A stretch of 60,806 nt of DNA from Bacillota bacterium (lineage in GTDB: Bacteria > Bacillota > Clostridia > Christensenellales > CAG-138): the NCBI GenBank assembly GCA_023455425.1, contig JAEYCM010000035.1, positions 1-60,806 of the forward strand, in the 5' to 3' direction. The notes under the pieces were generated by a model, which worked only from the letters and a program-made list of their open reading frames with translations, made no database searches and was not told where the DNA came from. Below, in pieces: positions 33,779-41,973 of this stretch. Position numbers and translations under genes: made by a program. Every line of letters begins with the position of its first letter. Position 1 is the stretch's first letter.

Positions 33779-34618
33779 CTACGCCCGCATATTCCCCATT
33801 CGCAGGTAAGCGCCGTTCCTTCTGATGTACCCTAACCAGTCCTCATCCCCCGCATACCAGAACTCTCCCGTAAAGCGGCGTACACCCAGCGCGTACGCCT
33901 GACGGATGATGGCCTGAAAATCCACATGTCCAAGGCCATACGGAATTTCGCGGTATTTCCCTAGCAGGGATTCTTTTAAATGAACCGCAGCAATATGCCC
34001 TGCCCCAAGCCGTATATCCTCCAGCACGTCTTTTCCATATATCAGCGCGGCGTTTGTGATATTTCCGGAATCCGGATAGATCTGCAAGTATGGGGAATTG
34101 ATCTTTTTTACCCAGCGCAGCGCCTTTTCCACCGAATTCATAAATTCGGTTTCCATGGTTTCAAACCCAAGCAGCACGCCGTATTGCTCCGCCGCCTCCA
34201 CGCAGACGCGGAGACTCTCCTCAAAATAGGCTCGGGTCTCTTCGCTTGAGGGATTGTAATATTCATCGTACCCCGCGATCTGGATGATGCGGATACCTAG
34301 ATCACCAGCAAGAAGCACGGCTTTTTTAAATATTTCTATGCTCCGTTCCCGCACGGCGGCATCCATGCTCCCCAGCGGGAAACGGCGGTGCGCGGAAAGG
34401 CACATGGACTCGATGCGGATGCCCTGGCGGCACATTTCTTTTACCAAATCCAGCCGATCTTTCGCCGCCATATCCAGCCTCGAAAGCTTTGCGCTACCCT
34501 CATCCACGCTCATCTCCAGATAATCGTACCCCGCCTGTTTTGCGCCGTAAAGCTTCTCCGCCCAACTCAGCGTATCCGGCATTGCCTTTTCATATAACCC
34601 CAAACGGTAATCCTGCAT
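33779..34618 (-). CDS. L-ribulose-5-phosphate 3-epimerase family (UlaE/SgbU-like)
   Basis: Protein of 279 residues, close to the usual 284 of UlaE. The TIM-barrel AP_endonuc_2 fold shows LGLYEKAMPDTLSWAEKL, AGYDYLEMSVDE, SMCLSAHRRFPLGS and the metal/substrate Glu in LLGFETMETEF and FTGEFWY. UlaE epimerises L-xylulose 5-phosphate to L-ribulose 5-phosphate. It is the last gene of a three-gene operon after a mutarotase and an L-xylulokinase-like enzyme, which fits this substrate. The following 4-epimerase step (UlaF/AraD) is not encoded in the window. Confidence 0.88.
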   Translation of the reverse strand: MQDYRLGLYEKAMPDTLSWAEKLYGAKQAGYDYLEMSVDEGSAKLSRLDMAAKDRLDLVKEMCRQGIRIESMCLSAHRRFPLGSMDAAVRERSIEIFKKAVLLAGDLGIRIIQIAGYDEYYNPSSEETRAYFEESLRVCVEAAEQYGVLLGFETMETEFMNSVEKALRWVKKINSPYLQIYPDSGNITNAALIYGKDVLEDIRLGAGHIAAVHLKESLLGKYREIPYGLGHVDFQAIIRQAYALGVRRFTGEFWYAGDEDWLGYIRRNGAYLRMGNMRA

Positions 34619-34643
34619 ATATACCCCCTAGTACGGCAATCCT

Positions 34644-36167
34644 TCAATACAGCTCTTTGAGCCTGCTCCAGAAAGGATCAAGCAGATCCAGCGCAAGGCA
34701 GTAAAGGCCGTATTTTTGATCGTACAGCGCCCGATGGGCCATATTCGGCTCCGCCCGGTAGAGCACCTTCGTCATCGCCGCCGTAGCTTCTCCGAGATCC
34801 GCATATTCGCCGCAGGCGACTGCAGCGGAAATGGCGCAGCCCAAAGCACCCGTTTCATTGACCTCCACCACCTCTACGGGATATCCCATAATGCTTGCAA
34901 ACATCTGCACCCATTCGCGTGATCTTGCCACCCCGCCCGCCAGGCGGATGCTTTTGAGCGGTTGGGTTCGGTTGCACATCAGCTTTTCAAAGTGATATCT
35001 GTGGCAGAACGCAATGCCCTCGTATACGCTGCGCATCAGATGCGCGCGGGTATGGTAATTGGTTACGCCAAGAAACGAGGCCTTTGCATCCGGATTTACG
35101 TTGCTGGCCATCAAAAACGGCGTAAATATGGGGCACGGCTCCTCCACCGGTATGGAGCTCACCCATGCGTTTGTGATTTCGTATATGCTTTTGTGTTCCT
35201 TCTCCGCCTGAATGCGCAACTCCGGGAGCAGGGTATTGATGAACCATTCGTTGTTGCCCGCAGAAGTTGGGCTGCTTTCTTCAATGAGATAGTATCCGGG
35301 CAGACAGAACAGCGAATTCATCAGCACGCTGCCGTCCGTCACGGGCGTTTTCTGTATGTATTCGTTGATGCTCCACGTTCCCGCGATCATACAGATATGC
35401 GCCTCGTCCACCACGCCCACCGCGAGCGCACAGGCGTCGATATCGAACATACCGGCCGAAACGGGGGTACCGGCCTTCAGACCAGTCTGCTCCGCCGCGC
35501 GCTCGGTGACAGCGCCGCAAAGCGCGATGCTTTCTTCGAGCGGCGGAAGTTTTTCATAGATTTCCTCCAGGCCAAACGCGCGAAGGATTTCCCGGTCATA
35601 GCCGCGGGTATGGAGATTTACTAGGTTAGAGCCTGAAAAATCCGTCATTTCCCCATATGCTTCCCCGGTCAGACAAAAGCGGATGTAATCCTTGCAGGAG
35701 AATACCCACCGCACACGCTCGAGTGCGCCGGGCTCATGATCCTTCATCCAGGCAAGTATCGCGACCGGCTGGCAGGCCATGATGCTCTGACAGGTCATGG
35801 GATATACCTTTTCAAGGGTTCCATCATGAAGCCACCGCTTCGCGTACTCTACGGCTCTGTTATCCGCGGAAAGAATGCCGTTGTATGCGGGCGCGCCGTC
35901 TTTGCCCCAGAGATAAGCGCCTTTGCCGTGCCCGCAACAGGCAATACACGCAATATCCGCGGGGTCAATGCCTGTATCCTGCAGCAGTTTCCGGATTACA
36001 CGGCAGTTGTCCTCCCACATTTCCAGCATGTCGCGTTCCACAAAATTCGGTTTGGGGATGATGGCCTTTGTACTGACAGACGCCATGCCAATCTCTTCCC
36101 CACGCGCAGTATAGAGCGCCGCTTTGGTCGCGGTCCCTCCGTTGTCGATGCCAAGGTAATATTTCAT
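34644..36167 (-). CDS. FGGY-family kinase, L-xylulokinase-like (LyxK)
   Basis: Protein of 507 residues with an FGGY N-terminal motif LGIDNGGTATKAALY, FVERDMLEMWEDNCR, CCGHGKGAYLWGKDG and the C-terminal IRLAGGVARSREWVQMFASI. The DNGGT start and VERDM segment resemble LyxK, the kinase for L-xylulose (and 3-keto-L-gulonate), more than XylB; it is also clearly distinct from the other FGGY kinase at 5731-7245. Product would be L-xylulose 5-phosphate, the substrate of the UlaE-like epimerase encoded 25 bases downstream. GGGAGGGG precedes its ATG. Confidence 0.85.
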   Translation of the reverse strand: MKYYLGIDNGGTATKAALYTARGEEIGMASVSTKAIIPKPNFVERDMLEMWEDNCRVIRKLLQDTGIDPADIACIACCGHGKGAYLWGKDGAPAYNGILSADNRAVEYAKRWLHDGTLEKVYPMTCQSIMACQPVAILAWMKDHEPGALERVRWVFSCKDYIRFCLTGEAYGEMTDFSGSNLVNLHTRGYDREILRAFGLEEIYEKLPPLEESIALCGAVTERAAEQTGLKAGTPVSAGMFDIDACALAVGVVDEAHICMIAGTWSINEYIQKTPVTDGSVLMNSLFCLPGYYLIEESSPTSAGNNEWFINTLLPELRIQAEKEHKSIYEITNAWVSSIPVEEPCPIFTPFLMASNVNPDAKASFLGVTNYHTRAHLMRSVYEGIAFCHRYHFEKLMCNRTQPLKSIRLAGGVARSREWVQMFASIMGYPVEVVEVNETGALGCAISAAVACGEYADLGEATAAMTKVLYRAEPNMAHRALYDQKYGLYCLALDLLDPFWSRLKELY

Positions 36168-36217
36168 CTACACCCCTCCCATCCTGCGGTTTTTTAAAAA
36201 GCCAGGCGATTACGCCT

Positions 36218-36646
36218 TTAGATCACGCCCTTTTGCAGCACAATATTTGCGTAGCGCGCAGTCGTCCCTGTGGCCACCACCGCATAGGCGGATTCTGTTT
36301 CTTCATAAAACGCAAGCCGGTCAATCAGCAAAAATTCTGTGAACGCGCCTTCCTGGTCATGCTGCTTTATCAGCCTTTCGTACGTGCCCCAGATTTCCGG
36401 CACAGGTTCCGTGTTCAACGGGCGCATGAGGCTGACCGGATGTTTCACAAAGCTGTCCAGCGGAAAAAACCGCAGAATAGCATCCAAAATCTCCGGAATT
36501 TCCACTCCATCGGCACGAATAAGACGCTTCGCATGCGCCGCCGCTGGGAAATTGGCGTCCGCGATGACCAGCCTGTCGCTATGACCCATTTCCATCATGA
36601 CCCTTATTAGCTCTGGTGAAATTGTCTTAGGAATTGAACGAAGCAT
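36218..36646 (-). CDS. RbsD/FucU-family sugar mutarotase
   Basis: Protein of 142 residues with the FucU hallmarks: MLRSIPKTISPELIRVMMEM at the start, HSDRLVIADANFPA, and a Tyr/Asn near the C-terminus (ARYANIVLQKGVI). FucU/RbsD enzymes interconvert sugar anomers (L-fucose, D-ribose) and speed entry of the correct form into the next enzyme. It is the first gene of the minus-strand arm of the L-sugar regulon, so it probably acts on the imported aldose. A LacI-type palindrome lies 59 bases upstream of its start. Confidence 0.88.
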   Translation of the reverse strand: MLRSIPKTISPELIRVMMEMGHSDRLVIADANFPAAAHAKRLIRADGVEIPEILDAILRFFPLDSFVKHPVSLMRPLNTEPVPEIWGTYERLIKQHDQEGAFTEFLLIDRLAFYEETESAYAVVATGTTARYANIVLQKGVI

Positions 36647-36704
36647 CTTAACCCTCCTGTTGAATCGGAGTTACATGATTGATCAGTAAAATTGTCGCAA
36701 AATT

Positions 36705-36720
36705 AGAATAACGTTTTTCT
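36705..36720. promoter_or_regulatory. LacI-type operator upstream of the fucU operon
   Basis: AGAATAACGTTTTTCT, a 16-bp palindrome with a central CG and one mismatched pair. It is the exact reverse complement of the operator at 38028-38043, so the same repressor should bind both. Confidence 0.75.
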
Positions 36721-36833
36721 GATAAAATACATCATAAAGCTGCCTTTCAAAAAAAGCAAGAGGAACTTTTTGTGCAGGTTTCACAGATATCAGCCACACA
36801 AATACCCAAAACATCGGTTTTTGTTTTGATCTC

Positions 36834-36886
36834 TTGCCAGCCTATAGGTCTTTCGTCTATAATTGTTAGGAGAAAAGCGTTTTTTT
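36834..36886 (+). promoter_or_regulatory. Promoter of the LacI gene with degenerate operator
   Basis: TTGCCA (36834-36839), 18 bases, consensus TATAAT (36858-36863). AGAAAAGCGTTTTTTT (36871-36886) just downstream matches the AGAAAAACGTTATTCT operator at 13 of 16 positions, suggesting weak autoregulation. Confidence 0.6.
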
Positions 36887-36899
36887 AGGAGAATAGTAC

Positions 36900-37982
36900 A
36901 TGGCGAGTATAAAAGATGTCGCAAAGCGGGCAGGAGTATCTATCTCCACCGTATCCAACGTACTCAATAAAAGCAAATACGTGAGTGATGAATTAAAGAT
37001 TCGTGTAAACGTAGCCGTGCAAGAGCTTGGATACCAGGCCAACCCCATTGCACAGAACATGAAATTCAAGCATACAAAGACGGTGGGCATCATCACCGCC
37101 GATCTTTGCGGCTTGTTCTATCCGTATGTACTCAAAGGCATGTACGAAATCTTTTATAAAAAGGGGTACCAGGTCATCATCCTGGATTCGGACGGGTTGA
37201 ATGACCGTCTGGGCAGCATTAAAAAATTGCGCGAAGGTATCCACCGGCTGATTTTGAACCGGGTAGACGGCATCGTATTCGCCTCCACCGTACCCGAAAG
37301 TATGGAAAAGGGCATTGCAGAAGACATCAACCGCATGGCCTCGGGCAAAAACAAAAAAGTCGGCTTGGTCTGCGTAGAGACCGATCTTTCCGGATACGGC
37401 ATCGATTCGGTGTTCTCCAACTCTGTGGTGGGGGCCGAAAAGGCCGCCAGCCATCTGATTGATATGGGCTGTAAGCGCATTGGCCATATCACGGGCCCCA
37501 TTTTTACTTCCGTGGCGCAGGACAGGCTGCGCGGTTACAAAAACATACTGGCCAAGCACTCACATCCGTATGATGAGGCCACTATGATAGCTGAAGGAAA
37601 TTATACGCACAAAAGCGGCTATTCCGCCATGAAGCAACTGCTTGCAAAAATGCCGGATATTGACGGCGTGTTCGTCGCAAACGACCAGATGTCCGTGGGT
37701 GCGCTCAAAGCGCTCTGCGAAGCTGGGAAGCACGTGCCGCAGGATATCAAGCTGATCGGTTACGACGACGTCTTTATTGCAAGCGTCCTGGAACCGCCTC
37801 TTTCCACCATCCATATACGCAAAAATTATATGGGATCGAAGGCTGCGGAACTCCTGATCGAGCAAATCGAAAGAGGCAGCGAAACCCGCAAACCCGCAGC
37901 GGTCGAATTGGAATCCCGCCTTGTCGTTAGAAAATCCACTTCTATTCAAGCTCCCGAGGACTGGATTTTGGTCGATTGGTAA
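36900..37982 (+). CDS. LacI-family transcriptional regulator
   Basis: Protein of 360 residues: an N-terminal LacI helix-turn-helix (SIKDVAKRAGVSISTVSNVLN), the hinge helix (PIAQNMKFKHT) and a periplasmic-binding-protein-like effector domain with TVGIITADL, FVANDQMSVGALKAL and LIGYDDV. It lies between the two arms of the L-sugar regulon, and the palindrome AGAAAAACGTTATTCT or its complement sits in front of both. It most likely represses both arms in the absence of the sugar. AGGAG lies before ATG 36900. Confidence 0.92.
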   Translation: MASIKDVAKRAGVSISTVSNVLNKSKYVSDELKIRVNVAVQELGYQANPIAQNMKFKHTKTVGIITADLCGLFYPYVLKGMYEIFYKKGYQVIILDSDGLNDRLGSIKKLREGIHRLILNRVDGIVFASTVPESMEKGIAEDINRMASGKNKKVGLVCVETDLSGYGIDSVFSNSVVGAEKAASHLIDMGCKRIGHITGPIFTSVAQDRLRGYKNILAKHSHPYDEATMIAEGNYTHKSGYSAMKQLLAKMPDIDGVFVANDQMSVGALKALCEAGKHVPQDIKLIGYDDVFIASVLEPPLSTIHIRKNYMGSKAAELLIEQIERGSETRKPAAVELESRLVVRKSTSIQAPEDWILVDW

Positions 37983-38022
37983 TTCATATACCAGGTATTC
38001 AAAAAATCAATATAAAAACACG

Positions 38023-38077
38023 TTGACAGAAAAACGTTATTCTGATACGATGAGACCGTCAAACGAACCGTTCGTTT
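38023..38077 (+). promoter_or_regulatory. Promoter of the cupin-transport operon with LacI operator and second palindrome
   Basis: Consensus TTGACA (38023-38028), 17 bases, TACGAT (38046-38051). The operator AGAAAAACGTTATTCT (38028-38043) fills the spacer between the two elements. A second, different 17-bp palindrome, AAACGAAC-C-GTTCGTTT (38061-38077), lies just after the expected start of transcription and may bind another regulator. Confidence 0.78.
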
Positions 38078-38202
38078 CGCCGCTCCGGCTTTTTAAGGAC
38101 CTCAAAGAAGACTTTTTCGTAAAAACTCACCTTCATTCGTAATCCGCACAGTTTGCTTGTTTATTCAGGCTATTATCCAGATCATTGCAAAAGGAGATCA
38201 AT

Positions 38203-39417
38203 ATGGAAACCAAGACATTGTCCCAAATGGCTTTGGAACAGGGAAAAGGCGTATTTCGGCTTGCGCCCACGTGGGTACCCCGTTCTTTTTGCAGGCCCGG
38301 TAAGCGCATCAAGCTGCATCCGGACGATTACTACATACTGGGCGGAGCGCGCGGCGGCATTGACGAGCGCTGGTTTGCTTCCACCACCTGGGCGGAAAAC
38401 GGCCCTCTGACTCCCCATGATGAGGGCCTAAGCTATATTGTTGTTGATCCGGAAGGCAAGAAAAAGGTTTTGCTGCGTGATGCCGTAGCCGTCATGGGCG
38501 CTGATATCATTGGCGATTTCCTCTATAAAAAATACGGCAAGTGGGCCATGTTCTCCAAGTTCTTCGATAACGCGGGCCCCCTGCCCCATCATATCCACCA
38601 CCGGGACGCGCACGCCAAGAACGTCGGCGCGGACGGCAAGCCGGAAATGTACTTCTTTCCGTCTCAAATGAACAACCACGGCGGTGAATTTCCCTTCACT
38701 TTCTTTGGGCTCAACCCTGAGACCACCAAGGAACAGGTGCTTGACTCGCTCAAAAAATTCGCCAAGGGTGACAACAACATTCTCGGCCTGGCAAGGGCCT
38801 ATAAGCTTGAGCTTGACACCGGCTGGGATGTTCCCCCGGGCGTTCTTCATGCGCCGGGCAGCCTGTGCACGTATGAGCCGCAGTTCGCTTCGGACGTGTA
38901 CGCCATGTACCAATCCGTCTTATTGAACGGCCAAATCGTGGGCGAAGACTTGCTCTGGAAAAATACCCCCGCCGATAAACTAGGCGATTACGAATATCTC
39001 TTGAGCGTCATCGATTGGGAAATGAATATTGATCCGGACTTCCACAAGAACCACTACATGGCGCCCAAGCCCGTACGTAATATGGATGATATGCGTGCAG
39101 ACGGCTACGTGGAAGAATGGATCTGCTATAAGTGTAAGGAAGTCTCCGCGACGCGGCTAAGGGTATTGCCCGGCCGCACCGTTACCATCAAGGACGGCGC
39201 GGCCTACGGCCTGATTTGCCTGCAGGGTCATGGAAAATTCGGCGTATGGGATATCGAATCCCCCGCGCTCATCCGCTATGGCGAGCTGACAAACGACGAA
39301 TTCTTTGTTACCGATCAGGCAGCGCGCGAGGGCGTCACAATCGTGAACACGTCGTCCGAAGATGAGCTTGTGATTTTGAAGCACTTCTCTGAAAATCCCG
39401 ACTTGGTCATCGACTGA
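38203..39417 (+). CDS. PMI-like cupin protein, candidate sugar isomerase
   Basis: Protein of 404 residues with a bicupin plan resembling type I phosphomannose isomerase. A His-rich motif PLPHHIHHRDAHA (127-138), Glu148 in KPEMYFFP and His216 in PPGVLHAPG form a plausible metal site; a second cupin covers about 305-395. In this operon it replaces the aldose isomerase expected between sugar uptake and the L-xylulokinase-like enzyme, so conversion of an L-aldopentose to L-xylulose is a reasonable inference, not a demonstrated activity. ATG 38203 follows AAAAGGAG. It is the first gene of the operon, preceding the ABC transporter. Confidence 0.7.
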   Translation: METKTLSQMALEQGKGVFRLAPTWVPRSFCRPGKRIKLHPDDYYILGGARGGIDERWFASTTWAENGPLTPHDEGLSYIVVDPEGKKKVLLRDAVAVMGADIIGDFLYKKYGKWAMFSKFFDNAGPLPHHIHHRDAHAKNVGADGKPEMYFFPSQMNNHGGEFPFTFFGLNPETTKEQVLDSLKKFAKGDNNILGLARAYKLELDTGWDVPPGVLHAPGSLCTYEPQFASDVYAMYQSVLLNGQIVGEDLLWKNTPADKLGDYEYLLSVIDWEMNIDPDFHKNHYMAPKPVRNMDDMRADGYVEEWICYKCKEVSATRLRVLPGRTVTIKDGAAYGLICLQGHGKFGVWDIESPALIRYGELTNDEFFVTDQAAREGVTIVNTSSEDELVILKHFSENPDLVID

Positions 39418-39452
39418 ATTTGCGGCTGACGACAGCCAAAGGAGGCGATTGC

Positions 39453-40973
39453 GTGGGAGATTGCATGGAAGAACAAAAGTACCTGCTGCAGGCCAAGGGC
39501 ATCCATAAGGCATTTTTCGGCGTCCCCGTACTGGAGGATGTGGATTTTAGCCTTCAATCCGGAGAACTGCATGCGCTCATGGGAGAAAACGGCGCCGGCA
39601 AATCTACCCTGATGAAAATCATCATGGGCATTTATCAATGCGACGCAGGAGAAATTCTTCTAAGCGGCAAGCCTGTTACCATTAAGGACGCGAGGGATGC
39701 GCTCGACATGGGCATCTCCATGATCCATCAGGAACTCAACCCCATCATGGAGATGAGCGTTGCGGAAAATATATTTGTCGGACGCGAAACGCGCATTAAG
39801 GGCACGCCCTTTGTCGACAGGAAGGTTCTGCGCAACAATACGCTCGATCTGCTCAAAAAGTACCACATGGATACCAAGATTACGCCCTCCATGAAGATGA
39901 AGGAGCTCAACATTGCCCAGATTCAGATGATGGAGATCATTAAGGCGGTATCCTACAACGCAAAAGTACTCATCATGGACGAGCCGACGTCCTCCCTTTC
40001 CAACAACGAGGCGGATGAGTTGTTCCGGATCATCGGCCTGCTCAAGGATCAGGGCGTAGGCATCATCTACATTTCTCACCGCATGGATGAGGTTATCGCT
40101 TTGGCGGACCATATTTCCGTTCTGCGGGACGGAAATATGGTGGGCTGCGTTCCCCGTGAAGAAGTGGATCGCAATAAAATCATCAGCATGATGGTGGGGC
40201 GGGAACTGAGCGGCGGATATCCGGCCAACACCGCAAAAAAGGGCGAAGTGGTTTTGGAGGCAAAAGGGTTCAGCAGCGGAGGTATGTTTCAAGACATTTC
40301 TTTCTCGGTGCGCGCAGGCGAGATCCTTGGATTTGCCGGATTGGTCGGCGCGGGACGCAGCGAAGTCATGCGCGCGCTGGTGGGATATGACCGGCTCGAT
40401 TCCGGCGAGCTGTATCTGGAAGGACAGAAGATTACAATCCATCATCCGCGCGATGCAAAGCGGCACCATATCGCCTTTGCCTCGGAAGACCGCAAATCCC
40501 TGGGGCTGGTGCTGTGCCGCAACATCAAAGAAAACATCTCGCTGCAGAATGCAGAACAGTATTCCCGGTTCGGGTTTATCAGCCGCCCCAAGGAACGTAA
40601 GGCCTGCGGTGAAATTGCCAATCAGGTTACCGTGAAGATGAACAGCCTTAGTGATATTACAGAAAACCTCTCCGGCGGCAACCAGCAGAAAGTGGTGCTT
40701 GCAAAGTGCCTGCTTGCAAAGCCCAAGGTACTCATATTTGATGAGCCCACCCGAGGAATTGATGTGGGCGCAAAAGCCGGTATTTACAAAATGATGGTGG
40801 AGCTTGCAAAGGAAGGAATTGCGATTATTATGATTTCTTCGGAAATGCCGGAGCTGATCGGCATGAGCGACCGAATCATTGTGATGGCAAACGGCGCCAT
40901 CAAAGGCGAGTTCACGGAGCGGGCCAGTATGTCGCAGGAAGAAATTTTGAAATTGGCGCTAGGAGGAATCTAA
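39453..40973 (+). CDS. Sugar ABC transporter ATP-binding protein (RbsA/MglA-like)
   Basis: Protein of 506 residues with two ABC domains. Domain 1: Walker A GENGAGKSTLMKI and Walker B VLIMDEPTSSL. Domain 2: degenerate loop GLVGAGRSEVMRAL, signature LSGGNQQKVVLAKCL, Walker B VLIFDEPTRGID. GTG 39453 was chosen because AAAGGAGG lies six bases before it; ATG 39465 is the alternative. It works with the permease and binding protein that follow, and belongs to the L-sugar regulon by position and promoter. Confidence 0.92.
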   Translation: MGDCMEEQKYLLQAKGIHKAFFGVPVLEDVDFSLQSGELHALMGENGAGKSTLMKIIMGIYQCDAGEILLSGKPVTIKDARDALDMGISMIHQELNPIMEMSVAENIFVGRETRIKGTPFVDRKVLRNNTLDLLKKYHMDTKITPSMKMKELNIAQIQMMEIIKAVSYNAKVLIMDEPTSSLSNNEADELFRIIGLLKDQGVGIIYISHRMDEVIALADHISVLRDGNMVGCVPREEVDRNKIISMMVGRELSGGYPANTAKKGEVVLEAKGFSSGGMFQDISFSVRAGEILGFAGLVGAGRSEVMRALVGYDRLDSGELYLEGQKITIHHPRDAKRHHIAFASEDRKSLGLVLCRNIKENISLQNAEQYSRFGFISRPKERKACGEIANQVTVKMNSLSDITENLSGGNQQKVVLAKCLLAKPKVLIFDEPTRGIDVGAKAGIYKMMVELAKEGIAIIMISSEMPELIGMSDRIIVMANGAIKGEFTERASMSQEEILKLALGGI

Positions 40974-40974
40974 C

Positions 40975-41928
40975 ATGGCGAAAAAGGGCATCCAAAACAG
41001 ATCTGCAAACGATCTGTTCCGGAAATTCGGGTTATTGGTGGTCATCGTGCTGATGATTACCGTCATGGCCTTCGTCTCGCCGGTTTTCCTGACGTCCGGC
41101 AATATTATCAACATTTTAAGGCAGGTATCCCTCAACGGTATATTGGCCGTGGGTATGACGTTCGTCATACTGACCGGGGGGATCGATCTTTCGGTAGGTT
41201 CTCTGGTCGCAGTGAGCGGCGTGATTGCAGGCAGCCTGCTGCTTAAGGGGCAAAGCGCCTTTGCGGCAGTGACAGTAAGCGTGCTTGTGGCAGTCGCGTT
41301 CGGCCTCTTTAACGGCATTATGATCTCCTACTGTGGCCTGCCCCCTTTTATCGCGACACTTGCAGGGCAAACGATCGGACGTGGATTTGCGCTGGTATAT
41401 TCGGACGGCAAGCCTTTCGCCATCTCCAATGCGGATTACCTTGCGATTGGCAAGGGAAGCTTTCTTAGCATCCCCATCCCGATCTGGATTTTGTTCTTTG
41501 TCTGCCTGATCGCGTTTATCACCCTGACGTTCACCACGTTCGGCCGCCATATCTACGCATTCGGCGGCAACCGCAACGCCACCAAGCTTTCCGGCGTGCG
41601 CACCAAGCGCGTGGAGGCCGCGGCCTATATCATTTCCGGCCTGTTGTCGGGCATCGTCGCCGTCATCCTCTCCGCGCGCATCAGCTCCGGCCAGCCCACC
41701 GCGGGCGAAGGCTATGAGCTCGACGCGATCGCGGCTGTCGCCATCGGCGGCACCAGTATGACGGGCGGCGTCGGAACACTCAATGGAACCATCATGGGAT
41801 TTATTATTATTGGTATCCTAAGCAACTCTTTAACATTGCTCAATGTATCCTCCTTCTACCAGCAGATCGTAAAAGGCGTCATCATACTGGTAGCGGTGCT
41901 GTTGGACATGCGCGCAAAGAAGAAGTAG
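40975..41928 (+). CDS. Sugar ABC transporter permease (RbsC-like)
   Basis: Membrane protein of 317 residues of the RbsC/BPD_transp_2 family, with ILTGGIDLSVGSLVAVSGVI in the first half and VAIGGTSMTGGVGTLNGTI towards the C-terminus. It forms the sugar channel of the L-sugar transporter. Its ATG follows the ATPase stop by one base, with AGGAGG upstream, so the genes are translated together. It is a paralogue of the permease at 10980-11939. Confidence 0.93.
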   Translation: MAKKGIQNRSANDLFRKFGLLVVIVLMITVMAFVSPVFLTSGNIINILRQVSLNGILAVGMTFVILTGGIDLSVGSLVAVSGVIAGSLLLKGQSAFAAVTVSVLVAVAFGLFNGIMISYCGLPPFIATLAGQTIGRGFALVYSDGKPFAISNADYLAIGKGSFLSIPIPIWILFFVCLIAFITLTFTTFGRHIYAFGGNRNATKLSGVRTKRVEAAAYIISGLLSGIVAVILSARISSGQPTAGEGYELDAIAAVAIGGTSMTGGVGTLNGTIMGFIIIGILSNSLTLLNVSSFYQQIVKGVIILVAVLLDMRAKKK

Positions 41929-41973
41929 CAAAAGATATCAGTTGTAATAAACACGTAAATTAAGGAGGAATGA

